A stretch of DNA of 64,000 bases from Cryptomeria japonica (Eukaryota; Streptophyta; Pinopsida; Cupressales; Cupressaceae), in NCBI RefSeq assembly GCF_030272615.1, contig NC_081414.1, positions 235,515,733 through 235,579,732 on the forward strand, read 5' to 3'. The notes beneath the pieces were generated by a model that was not told the DNA's origin, made no database searches, and was given only the letters and a program-made list of their open reading frames with translations. Shown here one piece after another: positions 36,070 to 48,231 of the stretch (position 1 is its first letter; the number at the start of each line of letters is the position of its first letter). Made by a program: the position numbers and the translations under genes.

Positions 36070-36156
36070 CTCTAGGGAGGGAGAAATGAAAACCTGAGCA
36101 ACATTAGGCAAGGAAGTGATAATGGTTAGCTCTAGGGAGGGAGAAATGAAAACCTG
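36070..36156. repeat. 27-base direct repeat, 60 bases apart, at a junction
   Basis: The segment starting CTCTAGGGAGGGAGAAATGA occurs at 36,070-36,096 and 36,130-36,156. It lies between the end of PMD-related sequence and the start of decayed Tat-B protease sequence, so it probably marks the deletion or insertion joint between the two elements. Confidence 0.8.
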
Positions 36157-36159
36157 TAC

Positions 36160-38069
36160 TCTTTTTGTGTGATGCACATTAATGGTCCCCGAAGCGGTGG
36201 GAAAGAACATAAAAGACAGAGCAGGCACATATGCAACAAGAGCAATCATAGCAGGAGAAGACAACAACAAATTACCTATAGCCTTCAACGCAACCTCATG
36301 TTTTTCGACCATCACCCATTGATGATGCTTACACTCATGCACGCAAGGTAGTTTGGACATAAATGGAGACCAAGAACGAGAGTTTGAGATGACTCAATGA
36401 CATCCTGCTCCATGGGAGAGTTCCCCCGACCTATTGTCAGAAGAGGAGAAGGCCCTACCGATGAGGTAGGTGCTGCTAAAACAATCCCTACAAGCGCAAC
36501 TATGGACACCGTTCCTCATTTTTCTCTGGGAGCAGTTAGAGGAATAAGGGTTGTATTCAAAGGTGGTGATGTAGGAGCCATAGGTGACGAATGAGCTCGA
36601 GGTGAGGTAGGATGAGTGATATCTATGATTATCAAGAACTCAAAGGGAGGGTGGGCTCCGAACATCACCAATTCGGGTGTCTTTTCTTTTCTCGCATTAG
36701 GTGCAAACACAAGAATGAAAGACATCGTCAAGGGTTGCGTAGTCCTAGATGGGTGAGGAAGTTTACCCTAAGGAACTTCTATCCTTAGTTTCCCATGAAG
36801 AAGGGGTAGAAGACATGACTTGTTGCAGTACATGAGTAGACAAGGAAGGAGGAAATAGAGAAACAGTAGGTTGGATTAACTTAGAAGCCAACTACCCTAT
36901 ATTATACTTATACTAAGCCTTATATAACAAGTCTTCGCAGGGAAGCATAGGCCCAATCAAAGCAGGGAAAAAATGATCCAATGAAAAGCCCTCACGGGCA
37001 ATCAGTTGCTAAAATCTAGTGTCCTAAAGAATACGTATGGTGCCCTTGTGAGGGTACTTCAAACACTTATGAATAACCGAGGGGACTACTTCCATGGTGA
37101 TTAGCTAGGGGATGCCCAACTTAACCCAAAACATGTCTAGTTGAAAATAACAACGAAGGTGCTTTACACTACTTTGGATCCCACAAGGACCATCATAGTG
37201 GTGTTACCCATAGGAGGAATGAACAACTAGTCATGTGTGCAAACAAAGGCATGACACTTGTCATATCTCTCTCTATGTAAACCATTTATAAATAGAGCCT
37301 CCTCTATAATGACATTTGCTTGACATGTGGGATTGACCATCACACTTGTAATAGTGTGATCATTTATCTTAGTCGAGATGTATGACTAGGCATGCTCCCC
37401 ATTGTAAGGAGCATCTAGAGGTATAAAAGATATGCCATTTTTCTTTGTCCTCTAGCTAGGGAGCAAGATCAAAGTGATAGTAACCATGTTAAATTATGGG
37501 CCACCACTCGGTTCAAGGTCTAATGATGCAGAGATGAGTTTTGATGAATGAAGTGGGAAAGGATTAATGTAGATATGGATCTCACTATTGGTTTTATCAA
37601 TAGACTTATTATATTTCTATTTATAATCATTGACTTGTGTTGGTGTAAATAATTATTCATCTTGGATATTATTACACCTTACTTAAGTTTACATAGGAAA
37701 TGCATTTCATAGTAGTTTGGGTATGAGACACTTCGCTGTTTGTGCCACATTGGGATAGTGTGTGTAGGATAATTTCCACCTTTTGTGGACTTATCTTGTT
37801 GTTACATTCCACATTCAGTGGGTGGTAGACCTCATGTGAAATATTGTATTGTTTCTCCTACCAACCCACACCTATTTCCTACCTACCCTTGTTTCTTATT
37901 GAGCCACATGTCATGTTTGTGTGCTCACATATTCATATAGCCTTGCCTATATAAGCAGGCTCATGTTCATTGTATGTAACACTTTATGGTCCAGTTGATC
38001 ATTATTTTCATCTTGATAGAATACAGTTTATTCCTATCATCCATTTTGTTCTCTCTTATTTGTGCTTTC
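36160..38069 (-). pseudogene. Tat-B protease region and linker, decayed
   Basis: Short minus-strand blocks resemble the protease and flanking linker of a Tat-type gypsy element: a stretch with APYNGEHA near 37,410, then PPMGNTTMMVLVGSKVV near 37,190, then a KLGIP-like and CLKYPHKGT-like stretch near 37,050-37,090 that parallels CIKFPHNGVEITILGD of Tat-C. Stops and frameshifts are frequent. No reverse transcriptase or integrase follows to the left; PMD-LTR sequence begins instead, so pol has been lost. The call rests on faint similarity. Confidence 0.45.
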
Positions 38070-39240
38070 CATTGCCTCTAGATCTTGACAAAATCTCACA
38101 ACCTGGATAGCGTTGATGTCTATATGATCTTGGTCTATATGTCCAAGACAAATGCAACACACAGTATTGTAACCAAGCACATGATGATACCTAACAAAAT
38201 TTGGAACCATCATACCATCGAGGGTATGGCCTATTTTCAGGTAGTGGTTTGATCTTAGGAAGGGTTATAAGATTATCTTTTAAAAGCCTTTGCATTATAC
38301 TCAAATAGGAATCCGATAACATTGTGAATACTTGATTTTATTGTTGTTCCTCCATAGACTTAGTCGTGTGAGGCACAATGATAATGTTTGCCACAACTTT
38401 ATTCTTTTTAGACCCTCTTGTAGAAGACACATGTTCACAAGTATCAGTATGTGAATTTGAAGAGGATTTTCCAAATTGAGTCATCATGTGCTAATAGTCA
38501 ATGACTACAAAACATAGGTTGGTAAAGTTAGAATAACAATGAAGAACCAAATTTTCCCTTAGCGTCAATTGCATATTTTTGACTAGTATTCTTTGTAAAT
38601 CACTTCCTAGTAGGGAAAAGGGGATCTTTGTAGAGTGACCTTGCTTCCAATGTTTGCTTGAAACCACATACAAATTCATCCATAAGTTAGTCAAATGATT
38701 TGATAGAGTAGTTAGACAATGAATTGTACGATTATGGTGTGGTTCCCTTAAGGGACAGAGAGAATAGCTTCAACAACACAAAGTCCAAATTATGATAATA
38801 TTGCAAACAATAATGAAAGAATTAATATGGATGTTAGGATCTCCTTCTCCATTAAACTAGTCAAATTTTAGAGATTTCACTCCTCCTTGGGAGGTGATGG
38901 TGTTTAAGATATTTAGATCAAGAGGAATACGATGATAATAAGAAACAAGGAAAGATTGGTTTGCAACAAATACAAGAGTAGTTAGTTGTTGTTGCAATTG
39001 TCCCATAATTTGCAAAATGGTGTTCTACACAAGGTTGTTAGGTGAAGGTGGAGCAACAGAGCCATGAGGGCCAGTACTACCTCTAGTACCACCACTAATA
39101 TCCATATCGACACTAACGAAAGCACAAGAGGTCTCATAAGTAGTAGCCATGCTGGTATACCCCAAGGGCGTTTGTGAAACATTGATTCTAGGTATAGCAT
39201 CACCAACAAACCAATAGATAATAGGTTTAGTATCCACCAT
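38070..39240 (-). pseudogene. Tat-B Gag, decayed
   Basis: From 39,240 a frame with a Pro/Gly-rich N-terminus leads to SLKFD then FNGEGDPNIHINSF, the Retrotrans_gag start, and after a frameshift LLKLFSLSLKGTT. Near 38,270-38,180 comes LITLPKIKPLPENRPYPRWY followed by a CHHC-type knuckle remnant, which parallels the Tat-C Gag C-terminus (NLVTLPKLSNYEP, then CEFHQGRGHKTSNC). Gag would form the particle. Many stops and several frameshifts make it older than Tat-A and Tat-C. Its 5' leader continues at 39,241-39,529 and, across Chr-2, at 46,951-47,312. Confidence 0.7.
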
Positions 39241-39529
39241 GTGGACTAATGCTCCAGAAATGTTAACACCAATCTATAGGCTAGTGGTATCATTGATCAT
39301 CTTGGGTATGGAACTCAACAAGTGGTACATAAATCACTTCTAGGCCTTTCTTATCCAAGAATATCTCTTAGATTATGAATAATGGAGTCGGCTTGGGGGA
39401 CGATATTTTATCAATCAATAAAACTCTCAAAGTCCCTCAGGTTTTCCTCTAGAGAGTGAATTTGGTTGAATAAGACTGCAATAGAAAATTCATGATTGAC
39501 GAGGGGAGGAGACCTAAAAGGACTATTCA

Positions 39530-40289
39530 TGATGCAGATAGCGGTAAGGAGGGACCTCAAAGAGATCAATCTAGATCGGCCAACAAGAGTAAACACAACG
39601 AAAACACACAGATATGATGGAGGCAATGCAAAACGGGTTATATTATTGCATAAAATTTGATTACATCCAACCGGTAATGACTGGGTTACAACATACCGAC
39701 AGATAGGCTTGGTAGAATAGGTCTCACTGGGACTTTGAATCGAAAGATCTATCTTTTATGTATAGTCTATCTATCTAAAGAATAATTACAAATATATATA
39801 TCGATCTAATGGATCCAGTCGGCCCAAAAGGGATCAAAACCCGAAGAACAAGACCTAACGTGTAAAATAACAAAGTCGGCCTCCGCCAAGAGATTCCTCG
39901 GGAAAATCCAAAGGATGAAACGTAGAAGGTCGGCCACACCCCAAGAAACATCAAAACCAATGTCCAAGGCTCCACAAGCTTCAGAATGGGTTCTGGTAGA
40001 TCACCAGAATAGGTCTCAGGCAGCCAGTAACAAAGGAACAATTGGTTACAAGAAATTGTCATGGAAACCGGTAGCGATATCTTATCAGAAAGTGATCCAA
40101 ATGTGAGGCGGTTTGAAAGCAAGAAAGATGATCAAGTCTTCAAGTAGAATCCAACTCCACAAGATCCGATAAGCCAAAATCGGAACACACGGAAAGGAAA
40201 ATTGAAACTACAAATAGAAAACAAAACAGAAAGGGAAAATGTTTTCGGTTGACGCAAGATTGCTGTGAACCAGTGATGCTCCTGCATCA
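39530..40289 (-). repeat. 3' LTR of Chr-2
   Basis: 760 bases, plus strand TGATGCAGATAGCGG to CTCCTGCATCA. Alignable along its length with 44,960-46,945 once the inserted solo LTR is removed, and with 28,730-29,523. Confidence 0.93.
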
Positions 40290-40320
40290 AACATCTGGGG
40301 TTATTGAAAAAGTGAGCCCC

Positions 40321-43300
40321 TCACTTTGCTAGGGCCAGAGGAAAACCAAGGTGGTTTGCCTCTAGCTGAGAAATCCAAGATGAATCTTCAGCTGGTCTAT
40401 CCTTCCACATCACAAGATATTCCTTATACACACTGCTCTGGTTATTACACCCAATTCTACTGTCCAAAATCTCTTCAATCTGATATGGTTCCTTCCAGGG
40501 CAATTGTTTCTCCAAGTTTGCAACATTGTCCTTATTGAATTCTAATTCAAGGTACTCATGAAGATATGCAATGTTGAATATAGGTGAAATACTTAGACTA
40601 TCTGGGAGCTCCACTCCATATGCATTTCCAGAGCTGAACTTCCTCAAAATCTGACAGGGTCCAAACTTCTTCATTTGCAACTTATTATAAGTTCCAACCT
40701 GGAATCTCTCCTTTCTTAGATATACCATTACTTCATCACCAACTTCAAATTCCTTATGTCTCCTCTTCTTATCTGCCTTCTCCTTATATTTGTTGTTCAT
40801 GTCTTCCAAATGTTTTTTAACCTGAATATGCAATGTTGCCACGTGATCTGCAAAATTTTCTGCTTTTGAACTCTTTCGGTCTTCACTGCTAATGTCTCTC
40901 AATTTTGCTATACCTCTAGGGTGCACTCTGATAACAATCTCAAAAGGTGTTTTTCCAGTACTTCTATTCACTAAATTGTTGTAGTCAAACTCTTCTTGTG
41001 CAAGGATCAAATCCCAACTTTTGGTTTTATCTCCCACTAAACATCTCAACAAGTTTCCCAAACTCCGGTTAACAACTTATGTCTGTCCATTAGTTTGTGT
41101 ATGAAAAGTAGAACTAAACTTCAAATTTGTCTTCATCTTCTTCCAAAGCGTTCTTCAAAAACAACCAACAAACTTAGTGTCTCTGTCTGAAACTATGCTC
41201 TTAGGTAATCCATGTAATCTCACCACTTCCTTCAAAAATAGGTCTACAACATGCAATGCATCTGATGCCTTCTTACAAGGTATGAAATGGGCCATCTTCA
41301 AAAATCTATCCACTACCACAAATATAGAATCATTCCCTCTCTATGTCTTAGGCGATACAAGTACAAAATCTATGCTTATATCCTCCCAAGGTCTTACCGG
41401 TATTGTCAAAGGTTTATACAATCCCACATTCTGACTACTATATTTTGCAACTTGACAAACTCTACAACTCTTCACATATCTCATAACATCCTTATGAATT
41501 TGGGGCCAAAAGTATTGCTCACTCACCAATGCAACTATTTTGTCAATGCTAAAATGTCTCGCTAAACCTCCACTATGTTTCTCCTTTATTAGATTCTCTC
41601 TAATGGAACTCTTAGGTATGCACAACTGAACTCACCAGAATAACATCCCATCCTGAATGAAATAATCCAACCATTTAATTCTATCTACCCTAACCGGTTC
41701 TCTACATGCTCTCCAAGGTTCTGCAAAATCCGGGTCTTCATCATACAAGGTCTTCAAATCTTCAAAACCTAATACTGTTACTCTCATCTCAGTCAACAAA
41801 TTCCTTCTCCTACTCAATGCATCAACAACTTTGTTAGATTTCCCACTTCTATGCTTCAAAACAAAGGTGTAACTCTACAAGAATTCTACCGATCTCATAT
41901 GTCTCTGATTCAACTTACTCTGACTGTTCAAATACTGCAAATCTTGATGATCTGTATACAACACAAACTCCTTAGGCAACAAGTAATATCTCCATTTCTT
42001 CCAGGTTTGACCTATGGCATAAAGTTCATGATCATACATTGAATATCTCTTTCGAGCATCATTCAATTTCTCACTGAAATAGGCTACTGCGCTCCCTTCT
42101 TGACTCAAGACTGCTCCTATTTATTTTCCACTTGCATCACAATCCACTTGAAATACTTTATTGAAATCCAGTAAAGCTAACATAGGTTGCTCAGTCACTT
42201 TCTTCTTCAACAACTCAAAACTTTTGTTTGCTCCGATGGTCTACTTGAATTCCTTTTGGTCTCCTCTCATGGTCTTAGTCATAGGGTTACAAACTAAACT
42301 GAAATTCCTAATAGACTCCCGGTAAAAACTTGCCAATCCATGAAATGATCTTACCTCTCCAATGATTTCTGGTGTAGGCCACTCAACAATAGCTTTCACT
42401 TTCTCAGGGTCCATCTTCAAACCATCCTCACATATCACAAATCCTAAATAGATTAACTCATCCTTCATGAAAGTACACTTCTTGATATTGATCAACAAAT
42501 TTTCTTCTCTTAACCTCTGCAAAACTTGTCTTAACTGCAACAAATGTTCCTCTTTTGTCCTATTGAAAATTAGAATGTCATCCAAATACACAATAACAAA
42601 CTTACCTAAGAATTTCTTCAATACCGCATTCATCACCCTCATGAAAGTACTCGGTGCGTTAGTCAATCCAAAAGGCATCACCAACCATTCATATAGTCCT
42701 TCATTTGTCTTAAATGTTGTCTTCCACTCATCACCTTCTTTGATTCTGATCTGATGATATCCACTCTTCAAATCTATCTTTGTAAAGTATTTTGCTCCAC
42801 TCAAACAGTCCATTATGTCATCCATCCTATGCAAAGGAAACCGATATTTCATTGTGATCTTGTTTATTGCTCTTGAATCAATACACATCCTCCATTCTTC
42901 ATTCTTCTTAGATGCCAATACTGTTGGTACTGGACAAGGGCTCAGACTCTCCCTAATCAAACCTTTCTTCAACAACTCCTGCACTTGTCTATTCAGTTCT
43001 TCATTCTATGTCGGTGTCAACCAGTGTGCAGCTTTGTTAGGCAAACTAGCTCCGGGAACCAAGTCCATGCAATGAATAATACTTCTAACTGGTGGCAATC
43101 CATCAGGTACATTATCTGAAATGATATCCTCATATTCTGTCAGCAAATCTCTTATCTCTTCCGGGTGTTCTCCTTTCAATTCCACTCACTCTGTCTTCTT
43201 ATGAATTAATGCAAAACACACATTATCATGTCTCAGTCCATCCATGAATTTCCTTCCATCTACTAAATAAATTCTGGCATTTGTATAGACTTCATTCTTC

Positions 43301-43375
43301 AAAGGTTCCTACAAAGGTAATAAGGTTTGCTTCATCCCATTGGCCACAGTAGTGTATGTATTTTCCTTCCATCAC
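40321..43375 (-). pseudogene. Chr-2 pol: reverse transcriptase, RNase H, integrase, chromodomain
   Basis: Open blocks at 42,984, 42,108, 41,859, 41,625 and 41,061 share one frame. Reverse transcriptase: [20 protein letters not shown] and [11 protein letters not shown] (YLDD active site). RNase H: VDCDASGK, later [11 protein letters not shown]. Integrase: HHCC region with CRVCQVAK, Asp in ISIDFVL, Asp in VSDRDTKF; the expected catalytic Glu codon before VVNRSLGNLLR is TAA. The C-terminal chromodomain has EYLVMWKDRPAEDSSW, which places the element among the chromoviruses, a group that often targets heterochromatin. Most stops are one transition from Gln or Trp; the Glu-to-TAA change and one RNase H stop are not. 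One base is missing near 43,375 relative to the gag-protease frame. Confidence 0.92.
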
Positions 43376-44756
43376 ATATTGCCTATCTATGAAACTACCA
43401 AGGTCTAGCAAAGAAAAGATGACAAATATCCATAGGCATAATATCACACAAAACTTCATCATGATAATTTCCAATTTTCAATTTCACCAAGCATTGTTCA
43501 CTTACTAACAACTTATGTTCATCCTGAATCCATGCTATTTAGTAAAGCTTAGGGTGTTTCAATTGCTCCAATTTCAAGTTAGCCACCATCGCTTCTAAAA
43601 CAAGATTATTTGAGCTACCACTATCAATAACAACTTTACAACACTTACCAGATACCTTACATCTGGTCTTGAACAGATTCTTCCTCTGCAAGGGTTCTTC
43701 ATTTCCTCCGGTATGACACAAATCTCTCCTCATCATCAATAGTTGTCCATCTTCCTATTTATTGTCTGGTCCGGTGGGGTTTTCTTCCACCACTACTGCT
43801 CTTTCGATAGTCTCTATCTTCTTACACTCAAATGTATTGTGTCCTTCTCCTCCACACTTAAAGCAAGTTAATCTAAACATCCTCTTATCTTGTCTTCCAA
43901 AGTTCTCATTTTGATAACCATCCAGTTCTCTCCTCCGGGAGAAATTTCTATGATCCTTTCGATATGAATTACCTTCTTTTCTCACTTGCTTGTCCTTGTT
44001 CTGATCTGTATTAGTTTCTCTTCCTTTGGTATATCCTCTTCCTCCTTGAAATCTTCCTCCGGTTAACCTTCCACCTCTACCTCTCTTTCTTTGCTCATGT
44101 CTTTTGTTCAATTTCTCTTCAGCCTTCAAGGCATACTAGTAAGCCTCTTCAACACTCTCCAATTTGATCAAACTGAGTTCATCTTGTATAGACATCTACA
44201 ATCCATTCAAATATCTTGCAATTTGTTCAACTTCATCATCAACATATCCGGATTTGATGTTCATCTTGTAAAATGCTTCGGTGTACTCCTTCACACTAGA
44301 TTCCTTTTGTCTCAGATTCTGCAACTTCCGGAACAAATCCACTTGATACTTTGCTGACACAAACTTTGATTTCAACTTAAAAATCATCTTATCCCATGTC
44401 TTAATCTTTTCTTTACCTCTTCTCTGTCTATCAACCTGCAAATGCTTCCACCAAAGAGATGCATGACCTTTCAATCGGGTACACTCATATTTCACCTTCC
44501 TCTCTTCTGCAGTGTTTTCAAAATTGAAATAATTCTCCATCTTCGAGATCCAATCCATCAATTCATTCGAACCTAACTTCCCATTATATTCCGGTGGGGT
44601 AAAATTAGGTTTAATGTTTGCCCTACTCAAAACCCTTAAAAACCTTTCTTTGTTCGGGTCAACCGCCGATAGGTTTACTTGTTCTGTCCAAGCTTCTTCT
44701 CCTTCATCTTCATGTACATCTTCAACATGTCGGCCTCTTCTCTGGGCTGTCTCCAT
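43376..44756 (-). pseudogene. Chr-2 gag and protease
   Basis: Starts at ATG 44,756. Gag has FTPPEYNGKLGSNELMDWIS and GHASLWWKHLQ, the Retrotrans_gag signature, then an Arg/Gly-rich stretch and one zinc knuckle CFKCGGEGHNTFEC. The protease begins near 43,680 with VVIDSGSSNNLV, the Asp-Ser-Gly active site. Blocks at 44,756, 44,129 and 43,739 share one frame, broken by TAG/TAA codons that are one C-to-T step from Gln. Pol continues in another frame because of a single-base loss near 43,375, so in an intact relative gag-pol is probably a single frame. Confidence 0.9.
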
Positions 44757-44944
44757 GACTTCTAACTAGGTTTCTATTCCTTGCAACATCTCCATCATAG
44801 CAGGGTCTGCATTCCCATGTACTCCACCATTCCTCATTCCTCTTCGTGCCATGAATCACGCTAGTCCTCTGCAATTGCAAGTTGGATCTATAATCCGCCA
44901 CCCTACAACAAAATTCAGGACACGCAACCTCCGGAATGAAACTT

Positions 44945-44957
44945 CACTCTGATACCA
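44945..44957 (-). promoter_or_regulatory. Primer-binding site of Chr-2 (initiator tRNA-Met type)
   Basis: The minus strand reads TGGTATCAGAGTG two bases after the LTR end, matching the 3' end of initiator tRNA-Met. The site is intact. Confidence 0.85.
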
Positions 44958-44959
44958 CT

Positions 44960-46945
44960 TGGTGCAGACACCGGTAAGGAGGGACCTCAAAGAGATCAAT
45001 TCGGACCGGCCATCAAGAGTAAACATTGTTAGACAGTTCAAATAACCGGAGGACAACTAAGAGGGGGGGCGGTGAATCAGTTGTCACCAGATTACCGGAA
45101 TCTTAAGCATTTAAAACTCTATTATTGGAACACATAAGATCAATACTAGAATACATAAACCAATTACCAGAATAGAAAATATACCAATTAAGGACAAGCA
45201 ACAATTAGAGAATAGTTACCATCCACATGACACCAATATTTGTACGTGGAAAATTCGATAAAGGGATTAACCATGATGGGAAGCCTACCCACCGTCAGAT
45301 AATACTTCTATAGTAAGTATGTGATTAAAAATTGAGGAGCCTACACTTGCAAGAAGACCAACAGCCTAGAGTAGACTACTCATCACAAAAGGATCCTCAT
45401 TGACTACATAAGAAATCCAGACTACAATCTAGAAGGAAGAATGAACTGCAATAATAGCATCTCTTATGCCTGACTATAGTTTCGGTTAAGTTCAATACCG
45501 AAGATCTGAAACCTCTTGCATAAACCCAACTCGATCACCTATGATCAACCAAATCCTCTACATGAATGATTATTACATTATTCGCTTTCATACCATGATC
45601 TAAAATGAGATCATACATATATATACAAACCCTAGACCTTAAACAATTAGGTTGGCCTCCCAAATAGTAAACCTATTACATAATTATAAAACATGTCGGT
45701 CTAAGGCCAAACAAATATCATCCAACCCAAAAATCATCCCGAAAACACATTGAGGAGTTCCAGCAACACGTTACATTAAGTCGGACCATAACCTAGATAG
45801 TACCAGACCCAATTTAATTCCACACACGCTAAAGCAATGATTCCAATCAGTAAAGGCCCGAACATGATCACCATCAACATCTTGAATACCTTCTAGAAGC
45901 TGCACCAACACCACTTATGCATAATATCAAAACATCTTCAATAAAGCTTTGTCAGTGAAACCCTTACTAGAACAATAAACTAGGCTTACCAGCATATAAG
46001 ATAGCATCCGATCACAAAATCAATACCGGCTGACTGAACATATATCTGAATAGCATGAATAGAAAATCTAAGCCAATTCCATAAGACAAAGCATACTAGA
46101 GTATACCGGATCAACATGATGTTATCAATCGGAATCCAATCATCCTACTGAGACCAACCGGATATTGATAAACAACCAAAGCAACTAGTATTGACATCAA
46201 TGACAAAACATCATAATCAATTCCATCAAATTGCCAACAAACACAATAGAAACACATAGATATGATGGAGGCAATGCAGAATATGTTATATTATTGCATG
46301 AAATTTGATTACACCCAACCGGTAATGATCGAGTTACAACATACTGACACACAGGCCTAGTAGAATAGGTCTCACCGGGACCTTGAATCGAAAGATCTAT
46401 CTTCTATGTATAATCTATCTATCTGATCCTCTGATCCATTATTGCATTCTAAAACATAATTACAAATATATATATCGATCCAAAGGATCCAGTCAGCCCA
46501 AAAGGGATAAGAATCTGAAGAATAAGACCTAACGTGTAAAATAACAAAGTCAGCCTCTGCCAAGAGATTCCTCCAGAAAATCCAAAGGATGAAACGTAGA
46601 AGGTCGGCCACACCCCAAGGAACATCAAAATCAACGTCCAAGGCTCTGCAAGCTTCAGAATGGTTTCCGATAGATCACCATAATAGGTCTCAAGCAACTG
46701 GTAACAATAAACTGTCATGGAAATCAGTAGCGATATCTTGCCGGAAAGTGATCCAAATGTGATATAGTCTGAAAGCAAGAAAGATGATCAAGTCTTCAAG
46801 TATAATCCAACTCCAAAGAATTCGGTGAGCCAAAATCGGAACACACAGAAAGGAAAACTGAAACTGCAAACACAAAACAAAATAGAAAGGGAAAATGTTT
46901 TTGGTTGATGCAAGATTGTTGTGAACCGGGGATGCTCCTGCATCA
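44960..46945 (-). repeat. 5' LTR of Chr-2, split by a solo LTR
   Basis: Two pieces, 44,960-45,026 and 46,240-46,945, add up to about 770 bases once the insert is removed and match the 760-base 3' LTR. The plus-strand start reads TGGTGCAG against TGATGCAG in the other LTR. Confidence 0.92.
45027..46239 (-). repeat. Copia solo LTR inserted in the Chr-2 LTR
   Basis: 1,213 bases, plus strand TGTTAGACAGTTC to AAATTGCCAACA. On the minus strand it starts TGTTGGCAATTTG and carries the TCATTGATGTCAA motif of the other copia LTRs here, plus a run of seven Gs (45,063-45,069) near the other end. The flanks read AACAT on the left and AACAC on the right; uninterrupted copies of the target LTR read AACAC, so this is a 5-base target duplication with one later C-to-T change. 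No internal sequence remains, so it formed by recombination between the two LTRs. Confidence 0.88.
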
Positions 46946-47893
46946 ATTCATTAGGGTATTATTCCAAGAATTATTTTCTGAATTGCTTGCAGAAGAGATC
47001 CCAATAAAAATGTTTTGAACAGGACGAGAAGCAAATGGATTATTCAAAATCCATTATGCCTACAAACATTGATCTCGACTGAGTAGGACTATTGATTCAA
47101 AGAGATACTTGATCTAGAAGTTCTCACAACAACCTCAAAGGTAGTTTAGGTTGTAAAGCTCATTGCCAATCCCTATGACGCTTTGACAACTTCGACAGAG
47201 TGCAATTAAGAAACTCGACACAAGTATTAAAATAATAGATAAATAAAATGTTAAAGTGGTTAAAACCAACTATAAGTGCACAAGACAAGCCTCCACATCG
47301 AGTTCATCAAAATATCGAGGGGAAAAACTAAACCACTCTAACAAGAAGATAAGTACCTCTCGAGGACTCACAAATCAACCTCTACACTCAAGATAAGCAC
47401 AAAGCACAAGGGTTGTCAATTGCTAGAAGATAAAATTTGATGTGTCACAGAGATGTTCTAATGACCTCCAACAACCCTTTGCCCAAGGATGCCTGGCATC
47501 CTTTATGAATAGAGGCAAAGTTTGGTGCAAAAAATGTAGTGCGATAAGATATGTGTTTCTAATCCATTCAAATGAGATTAATGTATGACAAAAAGAAAAT
47601 TGAATATGAATATTAAATAGAAGAATATTAGAAAGGAAAGAGATAGTACCACAACCAATCCACGAATGAAGCCTCTAGTAATGATTGGTCTTCTCAACAA
47701 CCTACACACAAGACAAAGGAAAATGTTGGGGATGTGTTTTAGAGGTTTGCCATAGTCAGACCCCTGTTTTGCTATTTCCACCTCCACATATAGTCATGTA
47801 GATAGATAGATAAACCATTAGAAGAGATACAAAGTGGAAGCGGACAATAGATATGCTATAGATATAAATTAAATCATGAGTGCACAATGTGAA

Positions 47894-48216
47894 TGCCAGA
47901 AGAGTCTAGTAATTTATACCAGCTCTCCCACAACTACCACAACTGTACATTAATTGTTGCATCTAGAAACATCAAGCGTCAATTGAAGCTATCTACCATT
48001 GTCCAATAGTTAATGTACTATCTGAAATTTTTAGAAATATCCAAGACGATGATAAGAAGAGTCTAGAAACTCCTATGAATTTTCAAAGACCTCTATAAAT
48101 AGAAGTAGATGTAATTAGTTTTGAGCAAGCAATAAAATCTAGTTTTGTGCGGTAGCACACATTATAACTCTTGGGTGTCTCAATGTGAATTTTTTTTTCT
48201 CCATCCACTTCCAACA
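47894..48216 (+). repeat. 5' LTR of the TRIM-like element, with TATA box and poly(A) signal
   Basis: 323 bases, TGCCAGAAGAG to CACTTCCAACA. It contains CTATAAATAGAAG (48,093-48,105), a textbook TATA box, and AATAAAATC at about 48,131, a polyadenylation signal, so a short transcript start and end can be placed inside the LTR. Confidence 0.9.
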
Positions 48217-48219
48217 GAT

Positions 48220-48231
48220 TGGTATCAAAGG
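48220..48231 (+). promoter_or_regulatory. Primer-binding site of the TRIM-like element
   Basis: TGGTATCAAAGG three bases after the 5' LTR, the initiator tRNA-Met type. Confidence 0.85.

Larger units (their letters stand above)
39530..46945 (-). mobile_element. Chr-2: full-length chromodomain-bearing Ty3/gypsy element
   Basis: Flanked by the 5-base duplication ATTCA (39,525-39,529 and 46,946-46,950). LTR termini form the inverted repeat TGATGCAG/CTGCATCA. Element order on the minus strand: 5' LTR, PBS, gag with zinc knuckle, protease, reverse transcriptase, RNase H, integrase, chromodomain, 3' LTR. It inserted into the 5' leader of Tat-B, since sequence on both sides belongs to that leader. 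It is itself interrupted by a copia solo LTR in its 5' LTR. Confidence 0.94.

Noticed and set aside
36900-38100. Plus-strand LTR-like motifs (TATATAAGCAGG near 37,950)
   Set aside because: No matching second copy, termini or primer site; the minus-strand reading as decayed Gag/protease explains the region better.
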